The notes under the pieces are model-generated. The model made no database searches. It was not told where the DNA came from and saw only the letters and a list, made by a program, of their open reading frames with translations. Source: Marthasterias glacialis (Eukaryota > Echinodermata > Asteroidea > Forcipulatida > Asteriidae). Taken from it: DNA of 64,000 nt. This document shows, piece after piece, positions 11,501-22,100 of the stretch. The translations under genes were made by a program, and so were the position numbers. The first letter of the stretch is position 1, and each line of letters opens with the position of its first letter. The stretch is taken from contig OU452219.1 of assembly GCA_911728455.2 (NCBI GenBank), forward strand, positions 10,692,397 to 10,756,396, in the 5' to 3' direction.

Positions 11501-13704
11501 CAAGATATTCACAATGTAGATTGTAGGCGTATAAAAATGTACAGCAAATGAAATGCTACTTTGAGAATTGGTGCTAGTTTTAGTTTTAGTTTCATCTAAT
11601 ACAGTATCTAAGACAGTACACATTATGTACAGCTTAATACTCGATCTCTCTACGTTTTAAGTTATCACACCAGCGCGAGTGGAACACAAAAAAATATAGC
11701 ACTTGTGCGTCCCATATCCCACGAGGCCGAAGGCCGAGTGGGATGGGACGTGGACGTGGATATTTTCCCGTACTCCACTCCGGCGAGTGTGATTTAACGA
11801 ATTTATCTTCAAGTCAACTGGAAGATAATACAACTTTGAGCGTCATTTGATGAAGAACAAAACAGGCAACACGCAAAGTTTAGAATGTCTTTTTGCAGTG
11901 TCCGTATACGGAGGGTGACGCATGATACTCAAAATATGCAGAGCGCAATATAGACTACTGGGAGTATGACAAGGCAATAAGTGAAGATCAGACAAGAAAG
12001 TTACAATTGACTGTAATGGACGCCACAAAATGAAAAAAAGAAATAAGGGATACCAATCAAACTAATGGAGAACAGACGATACTGGGGCAGGGTAAATACG
12101 AACGTCTCACAATTATCTATAGCAGTAAATAAAGAATTTGGCCATATCATTACTGCTGGGGCTTTCTTCCTGGGCTGTTTTGAAAATGACTGAAATGACA
12201 CATTGTAAACAACACATGTATTGTACACAGCATGAGCAACTGTCAATGCTGTCATGCAACAAACATGTAGGCCCTACTGTATGAACTACTCTATTAGTAT
12301 TATTGTCATGGTACATGTAATTAAGGCGACTCAAATACAATGTAATCACATTTCATTCATACGTGTAATTACAAATCTGAAGTGTCGACTCGATTAAATA
12401 TTTCATTACTCCATTGACATACAGTAACATTCATGGTTTTAGAAGACAACAGCAATGTTTAAAAAAACAAATTACATATTTTTTATACAAAATCTAGCAT
12501 GAAAAAGTGTTTTTGCCAAGTAGCAAGCACCTGCAGGAGTGCACATAACATCCTGTATTGGAATATTCATCATGCAGTGGCATAACAGTTTTGTTTACAA
12601 TTTCCCACGTACGCATTCAATTTCTAACTTCCACAGTTCACTGACATGGCTGATCTTGCCTTAGCTGTGATGATCCTAGCTCTTGGTCACGTCCCTTAGA
12701 CCCAAGAGCCACGACGGACCATGTGTTTAAATTTGGCAAATTGGGGAGACATTTAATATGTTGACAAATAGTTTCTACAAAAGCAGCAAAATTTTAACTC
12801 ATGGTTGGTTATTACCCTAGCTGATTAGATAATCAGCTAGGGTAATAACCAACCATGAGTTAAAAATCGTCGAGAGGAATGAGGTTTCCCCTTCACGACT
12901 TATTGTGACCAAGACATTGCAGTACAAGTTTTTGAATAAGAATATGAAAATGATGGTAAGTCAAATGAAGAAAAAAGGATGAAGATCTAAACCAACGGAT
13001 GAGCTAGTTATATGTGTTTAACCTTAGAATAGAGAGGATTGTTGATGTTGATGTTCAACTTATCTGACTGACCACCAGTTTTAAATCTGTGCATATTTTG
13101 TACAAGTGTGAGGTGGGGCAAAGGATGTCTAATGAATTGGCTAGACTATGTAGACCAAACAAACTGAAGTGATCAGTAAATAAAAATCATAATGTGTGCT
13201 TATATATGAATGAACATGGATGATGATTATCAATGTCATCAAATTGAAGATGGCATCCTTAAATTAATAATATAAAACTACACTCACAGTCACAGTCACA
13301 CGCCCACAAACTAAGATCCGTCTGCGTTTTATTTTTACATACCCATTATTATCTTATTTCGTCAATTTCTCTGTATTTTTTCATACTCACTTGCAATTTT
13401 TCATAACCTCCTCCTGTGTAAGAATTTTGACCGGTGCGATTCGTTCCGTGTTCAGGTTGTAATTTCTGAAGCACACCGCCAATTTGTCATCGAAGTTGTT
13501 AACCAAATCCTCAATCGACATGGTTCGTTCGTTAAAATTGTCCGGACATATTTCCTCTTTGATCGACAAGACTGGAAAGGCATCTCCGTTGGAATTGAGA
13601 ACATCTGCTGGGGAACTTCTGAACTCGATAAATTCCGGCCATTCTTCGTTACTTGGGGTGTGTGGATCGCCTTGGTCGTCGAAAAACGCCAACGGAGCAG
13701 CCAT
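2419..13704 (-). CDS. FEZ: FEZ/unc-76 family kinesin adaptor, 5' part of gene (3 coding exons, join 13704-13391, 5481-5373, 2571-2419)
   Basis: Fasciculation and elongation protein zeta. Family members (C. elegans UNC-76, Drosophila Unc-76, vertebrate FEZ1/FEZ2) are cytoplasmic adaptors linking cargo to kinesin-1 and support axon growth and transport. The three exons join in one frame (314+109+153 nt = 192 codons). They carry the acidic N-terminal half: a motif reading SIEDLVNNFDDKLAVCFRNY at about residues 63-82, then APVK at 90-93, a Trp-containing segment (IWKKVTDNMGQVMPLDW) and an acidic segment ending in TADRVIEEIDELFQ. All resemble the family. The C-terminal coiled coil should lie beyond the left edge; vertebrate members are about 350-390 residues, so roughly half is present. 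No exon was recognised in 1-2418. The gene is divergent from UNC79. Recognition is from family memory, with no search run. Confidence 0.88.
2877..2950. repeat. 37-bp direct duplication
   Basis: GCCGAAGTGTAAGCGTATTT occurs at 2884 and again at 2921, with CACAGGTT following each copy. Confidence 0.85.
3013..3130. mobile_element. GGGCCC-ended palindromic element, subfamily with CCGTAAGCAC
   Basis: Ends AATGAAATTGGGCCC; internal GTAAGCAC and its inverse. Same subfamily as 46333-46455 and the first part of 35977-36279. Confidence 0.5.
3371..3548 (+). repeat. Dispersed repeat, CATTTTGGGAGTCAA family
   Basis: Carries GCCATTTTGGGAGTCAAAAT, then GTAAAG and an end like GATGACATCAGGTGAATGGG. Other copies: 17731-17882, about 23596-23790, 25568-25895 (two, inverted), 31103-31302, 54822-55033, 56569-56700. 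Function unknown; probably a non-autonomous DNA element. Confidence 0.6.
3568..3716. mobile_element. Palindromic MITE, GGGAGACTTTTGA ends
   Basis: Starts AATGGGAGACTTTTGAACGG and ends in the inverse TCTCAAAAGTCTTCCCATT. The interior is an imperfect palindrome around AAAGGGACCGTT. Relatives: 23375-23521, 23927-24053, 27811-27931, 62382-62492. Confidence 0.7.
3887..4252. mobile_element. Two adjacent copies of GGGCCCAATTTCAT / TTAAGCAG element
   Basis: Copy one is at about 3887-4062 and copy two at 4063-4252. Each has GCTTAAGCAGAAA near the start, GGATACCAGTCA, ACATGTGACATGG, GGTAACCTTA and TCTGGTAAGCAT in the same order. The ends are inverted GGGCCC/AATTTCA motifs. It is the most abundant element in the window. 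Confidence 0.75.
5373..5481 (-). CDS. FEZ: FEZ coding exon 2
   Basis: 109 nt. It has a strong pyrimidine-rich acceptor ending TTATACAG and a GTACTG donor. Joined to exon 1 it reads K-IWKKVTDNMGQVMPLDW and onward, matching the conserved Trp/Gly/Asp-Trp segment that follows the APVK region in Unc-76 proteins. It ends phase 0. The next intron is 2572-5372. Confidence 0.85.
5905..6095. repeat. Inverted repeat around an interstitial CCTAAT tract
   Basis: GTTCTGACACCCCT-type motifs on the left recur inverted on the right (AGGGGTGT, TCTGAACATA). They flank a (CCTAAT)n run at about 5966-6003 that ends CCAAACCCTA. Confidence 0.6.
6160..6310 (+). repeat. Dispersed repeat shared with UNC79 intron 1
   Basis: The order AAGGCA, TTCTAC, GCATTT-like, GCACGG, then GCCTCTGTTGCCTC matches the copy at 16453-16590. 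Confidence 0.4.
6303..6441. mobile_element. GGGCCC/TTAAGCAG element
   Basis: CAATTTCATAGAGCTGCTTA start and AGCTCTATGAGCTTGGGCCC end. Internally deleted relative to the copies at 3887-4252. Confidence 0.65.
7965..8330 (-). mobile_element. tRNA-derived SINE with conserved central domain
   Basis: Read on the minus strand: a tRNA-like head with a perfect B-box (GGGTTCGAATCCC at about 8264), a central domain containing GTCCTTCGGATGGGACATTA and TAGGTAGTGCACGTAAAAGA, and a 3' tail of ATT microsatellite. The central domain resembles the deeply conserved metazoan SINE domain (from memory). A near-identical copy lies at 19429-19790. Confidence 0.75.
10460..10820. mobile_element. Short relative of the AGGGCTCG-ended element
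   Basis: Starts AGGGCTCGAATTT and ends AAATTTGGAGCC. The interior shares CTGGCC and GGCCTGCGGTCCAGTGTAAA with the 1384-2236 element in rearranged order. Confidence 0.5.
11655..11800. mobile_element. Palindromic element with GAGTGGGA core
   Basis: Left end AAGTTATCACACCAGCGCGA, right end CCGGCGAGTGTGATTTAACG (inverted), centre CGAGGCCGAAGGCCGAGTGG. Confidence 0.5.
12792..12865. repeat. Perfect 36-bp-arm palindrome
   Basis: 12792-12827 and 12830-12865 are exact reverse complements separated by only GA. The inner part is CTAGCTGATTA/TAATCAGCTAG. It would form a near-loopless hairpin in FEZ intron 1. Confidence 0.95.
13391..13704 (-). CDS. FEZ: FEZ coding exon 1
   Basis: Encodes residues 1-104, starting MAAPLAFFDD. 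The ATG at 13704-13702 has a favourable context (ACAAC before, G after). The exon ends phase 2 at a consensus GTGAGT donor. An AT-rich TAAATAAA-type stretch lies about 70-85 nt upstream of the ATG (13776-13790) and could be a core promoter element, but this is weak. The following 7.9 kb intron (5482-13390) holds several repeats listed separately; I saw no further exon in it. Confidence 0.9.
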
Positions 13705-16106
13705 GTTGTCGTCCTGCCTAGTTCGTAAACTGCATGCAACTCCACTATCTTGCGATTCGTGATTCTGTGTTGTTGTGAATTTATTTACGCGAGCTGCTAG
13801 CTAGCTAAGCTATGTGTGTATGCATGGGCTTGGTTCACTGGTGCCTTCTCACCTTGGGTATTGAAATATGCATATGATGAGTACCAGTACGAAATGCGTG
13901 CAACTCAATGCAAGATGGATGGGTGGGGGATCGAACTTGGCAATTTTATTATTGCATCAATTTTAGTTTTTTTTTTCTTACGCCACCAAGTTTTGAAACG
14001 TTCTGTATGTCATTTACCTTCTGTTTGAACATTTTTAGTTGCAAACTCAAGGTTCACCAAATGGAGCTCCATGACACTATGATGAAACACTAGGCCTGTT
14101 CCAAGTTCAGATGAATCACTGAACTTACACGCGGGCCAGTTTCTAACTTTCAGTTTTATTTTAGGGAATTCCCCTTGGCAAGCGGGCACCCACCTCCGGC
14201 CGGCCCCTCCTGTCAAACAATTGAAAGTTCTTCTGCAAGACATTAAAGATTTGACTAAAATATATGTACATTTAAAGAGATAAACCTCAGTAAAAAGTCT
14301 TACCACCAAAGTTTATTTGACACGACCAACAAAATTTATAAAATACAGTTTTCACAACAAATAGGCCTACCAACATCACAACATCGTTTGGGGTGTTAAA
14401 AAAAATAAATAAATAAATAAAATAACGGCCGTTGATGATAGAACACGTGGTATTTTTATGTATCTAGGTTTTGTTAATGACCAGTAGAACTACCTCTCTC
14501 CCTGATGACACTTCTGTGTCCACTTTGAATTAAGGCTGTAACATCTCGTTTCAAAATAAGTGGAGGCAGAGATCAACAATAATTTCACTCCCACTCTCAT
14601 TGGTTGGCTTTATTTTTCTGTCTTTTCTTTTGTATTTTTGTTTTCAAGGGAGTGGGAGTAGTAGGCCTGCTAGATAGAGGTCACGAATGTCGTTGGTCAG
14701 TTTTAGCCTATTCATTTTTGTAAAAGTATTTTTTTTTGGTAAACACCACTGCAATGAGGAGCACCGACCTGATCCTGTTTCTTTTCTTAAATTCTTTTTT
14801 TTTCGGCAGGGAGGAGGAGCGTGCTGGTGTGAGGAAAGAATCAATTATAATTTGCACTCAAAAAATTTACACATCGAAACTGCTATACTTCCATAACTGA
14901 AATTTTCTGTTATTGTTTAAAGATTAACAGTAGGCCTGATAAGCGAACTGATTCAAATCCAGCTAAGAAACAAAAGTGTGTGCTCCCACTGTGTCACTGT
15001 CAGGCAGGAAATGTCAACAATGTTAAGAATGCAAGAAGCTATTGTTATTCAGGTCAATCTGGGGTCAACTATTTGGAGCAGTTTATTTACGATGGTGGAT
15101 AATCTTGTCAAGTCGAGCCAACGTTCAAGAACAAAGGACCATTTCTCCCAAATAATGCGCTTAAATGGATCTTCTGTATGGTACATGTATTCATCATCAG
15201 AGTTTAGTGACAAAGTAATGTGTGTTTATTACTTTTAATTTTGAACGAGGACTGTACTGGCAATGCACTGCTGATCAACATAAATTATGCACAGATGCGA
15301 CCGAGAGATGTGAGAAGGGTTATTCTCGCTAAATAATAAGTGGAAAATGCTTTTGCGGATGGAAAGGTGAGTATTATTTGCCATGTGTAATGATTCAACG
15401 ATACACAGAGTGGATGAAATGGGTTTCATTCGGATTCAAAGAAGAACGCATTTTATTTATTTTAAATACCTAAATTATTGAAGCAGACTTGACGGTTCTC
15501 TCCAAGTTGCCCAGTTCTCGGACACTATAACATTTAGCTGCCACGGTTGAATGACACTGACATTTGACAGTTCTAACCAGTTTTGTTATTTAGCAGTACA
15601 CTGATTATTGTTTGTTAATTACAAATAGTATATTTAAATATGATTTCATCCATGAAATAATTAGCAAGCAATTTTCCTGACACTTTCTGATTGGCCCTAT
15701 AACTGATGTTTATGCACGTTGAACCATTTTGCTGGCAAAAATGTGCTTTTAGAGGGAAAAACGTTTTATTTATTTTAATAATTGAACATATGGTCATCAC
15801 AGTAATACACAGAAGAAACCATTTTATTTTTTATGTGAGAAAAACTATGAAGTATAGAAGTTTTCATGATTTAAAATACAATCTTTGCAGGTTTTGGTAG
15901 CACAATTCATTAATCTTTTAATTTTAGTGTTTTTTGTATCATATCAAATTCTTGAGTCCCTTTAATATGTAAACTGAAAATAACTGGATTGACTGCTGAC
16001 AGAGGTTTGTAAAATCAGTGTTAAATTTTTCTTTTTCAATTTCAAAGTATGTGTCGTTGAGCAAAACTATTGTTGTGCAGTCCTGTGAGCACGAGTAACC
16101 ATCAAC
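13705..16106. promoter_or_regulatory. Divergent intergenic interval between FEZ and UNC79
   Basis: 2402 bp between the two start codons, which point away from each other. Both promoters and 5' UTRs must lie here unless upstream non-coding exons reach into the neighbouring gene. A possible UTR splice acceptor (TTGTGCAG) ends at 16080, 26 nt before the UNC79 ATG. A short AAAT microsatellite sits at about 14403-14425. I see no CpG-dense block, clear TATA box or conserved operator, and no other gene. Confidence 0.5.
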
Positions 16107-16128
16107 ATGTCGACTAAATCAGAGCAAT
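16107..16128 (+). CDS. UNC79: UNC79 exon 1 (22 coding nt)
   Basis: Encodes MSTKSEQ plus one base. A is at -3 of the ATG, and an in-frame TGA at 16086-16088 shuts the frame upstream, which supports this start. GTAAGT donor. Intron 1 (777 bp) carries a dispersed repeat at about 16453-16590 and a palindromic element at 16631-16781. Confidence 0.88.
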
Positions 16129-19100
16129 GTAAGTTGTTGACTTCTAATTTCTATCAAGTGTAAATCTTTGTCAATATTTATTCAAAATGAACTAACATTT
16201 AACAAGATTTATCATTGTTATTTTTGTTAATTCTACAGATTAGGTGAAAATCCAGCCCATTTGTTTGTAACCACTTTTTGCGAAAAAATAATAATGTCCA
16301 CAATTATGAAAGTGCAATGTAGATTTGCACACATTCTTTGGAATGTCGAGATGGATCACTAGCCTTTTGAATGATTTTAAACCACATTTTCAGGTCATTT
16401 GGTGTGTTTCTGAAATACTTGTGTTCATGTCTGATACTTAGTTCATTATAAGGGCAAGGCAGTAAAGGACACCTCTATGAGTAAAGTTTTAATTTCTACT
16501 TGAGCATTTTAAGACGCAACAAGGCAAGGAGCACGGGGAATGGAAGCAATTTCCTCCATTGCCTCCAGGAAGTATCAAGGTTTTTGATTAATACTTCTAC
16601 TTTAGAATTATTTTGCCCTCTTACTGTTCAGTAGACCAATCTATTAAGCCCTGCCCTTGCTGTATTGACCAATCACAGACGTGATTGGGCAACCTGAAAT
16701 CCGAAAAAAGTCTGAAAAACACGTAAGTGCATTATGGTGTGCGTGCACAGTGGGCGGGGCTAAATGGATCAGTCTATTGCTACAAAATTGATACTTGCTC
16801 CATGTAAAACAAAATGTAGGTTTCCTTGAATTGAGCATGAATATATTAAGACACAGGTACAATGTACAGTAATCAATATGTTCTTTTTTCTTTCGTCTTT
16901 CACAGTTTCAGCTAAGATTCGTAACTTGACGGATTATCAGAACCGTATTCTACACAACATTGCCCCATTGCCAACAGGGACAGATATTGCTAACACACTG
17001 AGATACTTTATACACACTCTGAGAAGGTATGAAATAAAATCCACTACCACAAAAGTGTAGACTAATCCGAGCAGCTCGTTCATGGGCGTTTACACCACCT
17101 CACCACCTAAGGCTGCCATGTGCGTTCGAGCAAATGCGTGCTGACGAGCTATTGTCATGTCGCCGGCGCGTGTGGCAGCCATAGCTGCGGTGGTGTAAAA
17201 CACCATAAAGGAGTGCTGCTCGGATTAGTGTATATGACCCAATTGAGTTTAAAACATAATAGGCCTACATATATTAGAATCTAACTTATTTTGACAATTA
17301 AATGTTCACAGCTGTGTTTTCTAGAGGTTTCATGAAAACAAGACACTGTAGTTTAATTAATGTTTTACTCTCCCAACACCAATGTTGTACCATCGCTATT
17401 GAGAAGAACTCCAGATGGAGTCATTTCATCTAAATTTGTGTTTGCCTTGCAGCATCTTGAAGGAAGCCCCGGCTGATCTGACCGACTGTAAGCAGTCAGC
17501 TCGCAGAAGATTGAACCCACGTCTGCCTCACTATCCCAGTTTGGACTATCTCTGTCTGTATGAGACGCTGGACAGCCTCATTGAAATTGTACCCAGTGTT
17601 CAGTATGGCCAGTCAGGTAGGAGAATTATTACTAGCTGACCCACAAACCCCTCTAGAATACAAGAGAATATCGCGTCTGCGTCCCATGCTCAACTCAGTC
17701 GAATAGACCGTGCAAGTCTTGTGTGTATTGACCCCCTTGCACTGTTTGGCACGCGCGCCGTTTTGGGAGTCAATTTGCACATAAAAATTATGGTTAACTT
17801 GTAAATGTGCTCTACACTGTAGAACACATGGAGACGTTGACTTCCAAAATTGCGCAACCAAGATTATTGTGATGATGACGTCCGGGGCCCAATTTCATAG
17901 AGCTTCTTTAAGCAGAAAATTTGGCTGTAACATTTTCTGCTTAGCAAAACTAAGCAGGAAACCAGTCAAAAGACAGTGTGTGTAATATGGTATTTTGGCT
18001 GGTAACCTTATTCTGACAAGCAAAATTGTTTTGTTCTCAGCTACTTTTTGTGCTTCAAGTATCTGTATGAAATTGGGCCCAGGTGAGTTGGGTCAATTCT
18101 AACTACATTGAAAATCTTGGGTTCCCATTGCTTCAATGTGTGAGGGAAACAAAATCATGACTAGACTAGGTCCAAAGGCTGAAAATGAGTAAAACTTGCA
18201 CAATCTATCGACTTCCTTTCGATTCCTTGTGGCTATTGTGGCCGAGCAGTCTAGTCACCTGAATCAAGTTCTGGTGGCTAAGTCATCAGGGTGTGGATTC
18301 CAACCCCTGCCATGACACTTGTGTCCTTGAGCAATACATTAAACTATAATTGCTTCTCTTCACCGAGGAGTAAATGGGTACCTGAGAGGGTAGAGATAGT
18401 TCTTGCGATTGACTTAGCTTGGTGCGCTACATACTTAGCAGCACAGGCTGTATACTCTCCTGGTAGCTGGGATGATTTAAGGAATGAAATATATGTCCCA
18501 GTGACCAGGGTAATAATGTGCCAGGAGCGTCACTGCTTGGCGGAGTTGAGCGCTGTACAAGAAGCCATGTGATCATTATTATTGAACTTGATATTGAGCC
18601 ATATTTTCATCTGTACTTTCTTGTAGTTCCCCCATTTCCTGTGTACTTATTGTAATTATTACCTGATGCTGAAATAATGAGCTTTATGGTGACTACAATG
18701 CTGCTGTGGACAGCCACAGTTTGCAGCTGGTGTGCACGTGGCGTTCAATAAACACTGTTCAATAAAGGAACATTTGTAGTTCAATAAAGGAATCAATTGC
18801 ACTGATTGATGATCAGAATGGAGAATGCAAGTTAGTTAGAGTAATGGTGAACGAAGTGGGCAATGTTACTCTTAGTTGAGTGGGTTGTGGTTTTTGCAGG
18901 AATCACATGCGGCAATATAAGACTACCTGCATTGTAGGAAGTAGCTTTTACTAGTAAACTGGTGGGTACAAGTTGTACAACAATGTAAATCTCTCTTGGG
19001 AGGAGTGTTGGCTCAGACAAAAGCCTGTGTTCCATGGTCTCAAAGTTTTGAACATTATACTCTTATCCTGAAGACGACAAGAGTATACTGTTCAAAACAT

Positions 19101-22100
19101 CGAGACCATAACACTGGCCGTTTGTAGAACCAACTTGCCCTCCCATTAGCCTTTTTGAGGTAAGGCGGACACCTTGGTTTGGGTGTATGCAGACAAATTT
19201 ACCAAAACCAAATAGTGCCCTAGTAATGTGTCAACCATACCTCAAAATGGCTTATGAGACATGTACACATTGGTTGTACCTTCAAGCTTACTAGTAATAG
19301 TTACCGCCTACTATCCATACCATGCAAAGCATCAAACATGGCTTACCTGCATTGTGTTTAATAGCAAACTGGAACCAATGTGTAGCCTCCATAATGCAGG
19401 GCCCCTGAACTCATCTTTGATGTATGTATTATTATTATTATTATATATTTCTGGTAATGAAACCAAGGATGCCTCATAAGGGAACTTAATCACTGTAGCT
19501 CTCAAGCCTGAGGAAACCTGTAGATAAGGGTGCTTGCCATGTGAACCAGAAACACTGGGGTAAACCTCTACTCTTCCACGATAAGTGTTCTGGGTTCTTT
19601 TACATGCACTACCTATCCTAGTACACGGGACCTACGGCTTAATGTCCCATCCGAAGGACAAAGCAATTATGGTAAAGTATCTTGCTCAAGGACACAAGTG
19701 CCTCGACCGGGATTCGAGCCCACACTCTGCTGCCAACAACACTAGAACTTGAGTCTGGTGATCTTAACCGCTTGGCCATGACACTCCACGAAGTTAGTTC
19801 TTGTTCACTTGTTTGAATTTATCATGTTGTATTTGGTGTAACAAAAATGCTCCTTACTTCTTCTTGAAGATGTATGACTGTGTTAAATTGTGTGATTGAT
19901 GACAGATTTGGGTCAGGCCATTCAGCAGTTGTTTGGCTGCATCTTATGGTTCCTAGAGCCTGAGATAGTGGATACTATACCGCACACAGTGGCATCCACT
20001 CTGGCCATCTTCCCAATGGCTCTACAGAAGGAAACGGTGGATCTCTTGTGCACCACGCTATTCCCAATATGTCTCTGTAAGTTATTTCCTTAAAAAAATG
20101 TTTTGTTTTATAAAGAATGCAGTCCAAAGAGCAGGCTAGGAGTTCCAAAGAGGCCAAGTCTTACGCTACTGAGGTGTCAGTTCTGGTCACCCTTTAAATT
20201 TCTAACGGAAGTGTCCTTTACCGAGGAGTTGGTCTTCGCTGAAACGAGAATAAAATGTAGGGCTTTGAAATGTACCAAGGATGTGCACGTTTGTTTTCCT
20301 AAACTTTTACAATTATGTGACTTGCATTCAACAATACCAGTCCAAATTGAGAATCGGATCTGTGGTGCAGGTTATCTGGGATTGTCATTGCCGGCACTCT
20401 ATTCTCTGTGTGTATTTTGAGCCGATCTGTAAAAGAGGAGCAGAACCTATACCCAGTCCTGGACAGTGTCTTGGGCTAACATATTTGAAAGAAAGAAAGA
20501 AAAAAGTAACACTGTGTTTTTTTGTGGAAGTGTGCTCACCTAAAGTGTTCAAAAGTAATACTGTAATTGTTACTAATTGTTACAAAACAAAGTAGGGAAA
20601 TAATTCTCTACAGGCAGGCCGAAAAGAAAGGTCTCTTTTTTTTCCTTTTTTTTCACTAGTGGTTTCAAGCCGTTAAACGTCACAAATGTACATATATTTT
20701 GCTTGATTTTTATGGTACATGCAACTTGCTAATGATGCTGTGTGCGAAGCGGGACATATCGATTCCATCATACACGACTAGTTTTGAACTTGAGTTACTC
20801 TGTGCTGTTGGAATCGATGTTCATCTAAATGACCCAAATGAAACATAGGATCGCTTAGTATGAATTGTATTCAATAGCAATGAAATGTGATTTTTACAAA
20901 TTTATTTTGTCAACAGCTGAGGTGCAATCCATCGATGGCGACACTTATGCTTCCATGTCGGTTTCGGCAGTCATAATGCTGGTTTTACAACACTGCAAGA
21001 ACAAGGGTAAGATCCAAAATGTTGTAAATTCATTCTCTCAGTAATGGAAATGTGAAGGTTGTAAATTTTGTTTCATCAAGCACCGCAAGTAAATCATGAG
21101 GTATAAGAATTCAAGTTACAATGCACTCACGGGGGATGATATCAGTCCCATTGAGCCATTTGCAAGTTTTGAATTCGAATAATATTTTGGTACAATGATG
21201 AAGTCCCTTAGCCTTAAGTCTGTGTTAACATGTCTTGTGGTTGAGGGCGAGCTTTTGCAAGCCAACTTCCCGATCAGCAAAGCCTTGTACTGCTGTACCG
21301 TATGCATTCATTGAAACTTGTGTCTGGGTGTTTTCTGTCTTGTACATAGCTACGCTAAAGCTTGCCTTAATTTAGATGACACAGTAACACTGTCTTTAGT
21401 TTCAGGAACTTAAAACTAAACCTTTACTTACGACCAAATAGAACAAGTCATTGCAGTAGATTTAATCCTAAATTTAACAAGTGAATGACATACCACACAG
21501 TAAAGGGGACTACTTTGCATCCGTATACACAAATTATTTTCAGTAAGCCTGCTTGTCTATTTACATGTTGGAACATTCTTTGGGTGTTTTCAGGTACTTG
21601 CAAAAATTACAACCATTGGAAAAATCTGCTAAGTTGACAAAGCGGTCCGCTTTATTGTGTTTCTTGTCAAATAGCTCATTGCAGCACGACCGTTAGGAAA
21701 ACAGTTACCTCTTCATTTTAGAACTTCAGGGGTCGATTTCACAAAGCACTAAGATTCATCTTAAGATGAGTTGTCAGTATTACCATAGTAATTTGCATTT
21801 GCGATTGATTTGCACTGAAGATCAATCTTTACTCTTTGTGAAATCGGGCCCAGAAATCAGTCTTTCACTCAAAATACACCCAATGAAGCAGTAAGTTATT
21901 GACTGTATTTGTTTTCCTGCTCAGTTTTGGTTACCAATACTTTTATAACAGTTTTTGAGCTACTTGACTTTTGCTGGATAGATGTTTCTTTTAAAGGGTT
22001 TGCACAACATTTTTAGTTTTCGAGAAATGAGTAAAACAACTAGCTCTGGTCTTAAGATAAGATAAAGATAAAAAAACTTTATTAAAATCTTGCAAGTCCG

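Noticed and set aside
13452..13762. Overlapping open frames on both strands around FEZ exon 1
   Set aside because: Only the 13391-13704 minus frame matches a protein family; the others are shadows.
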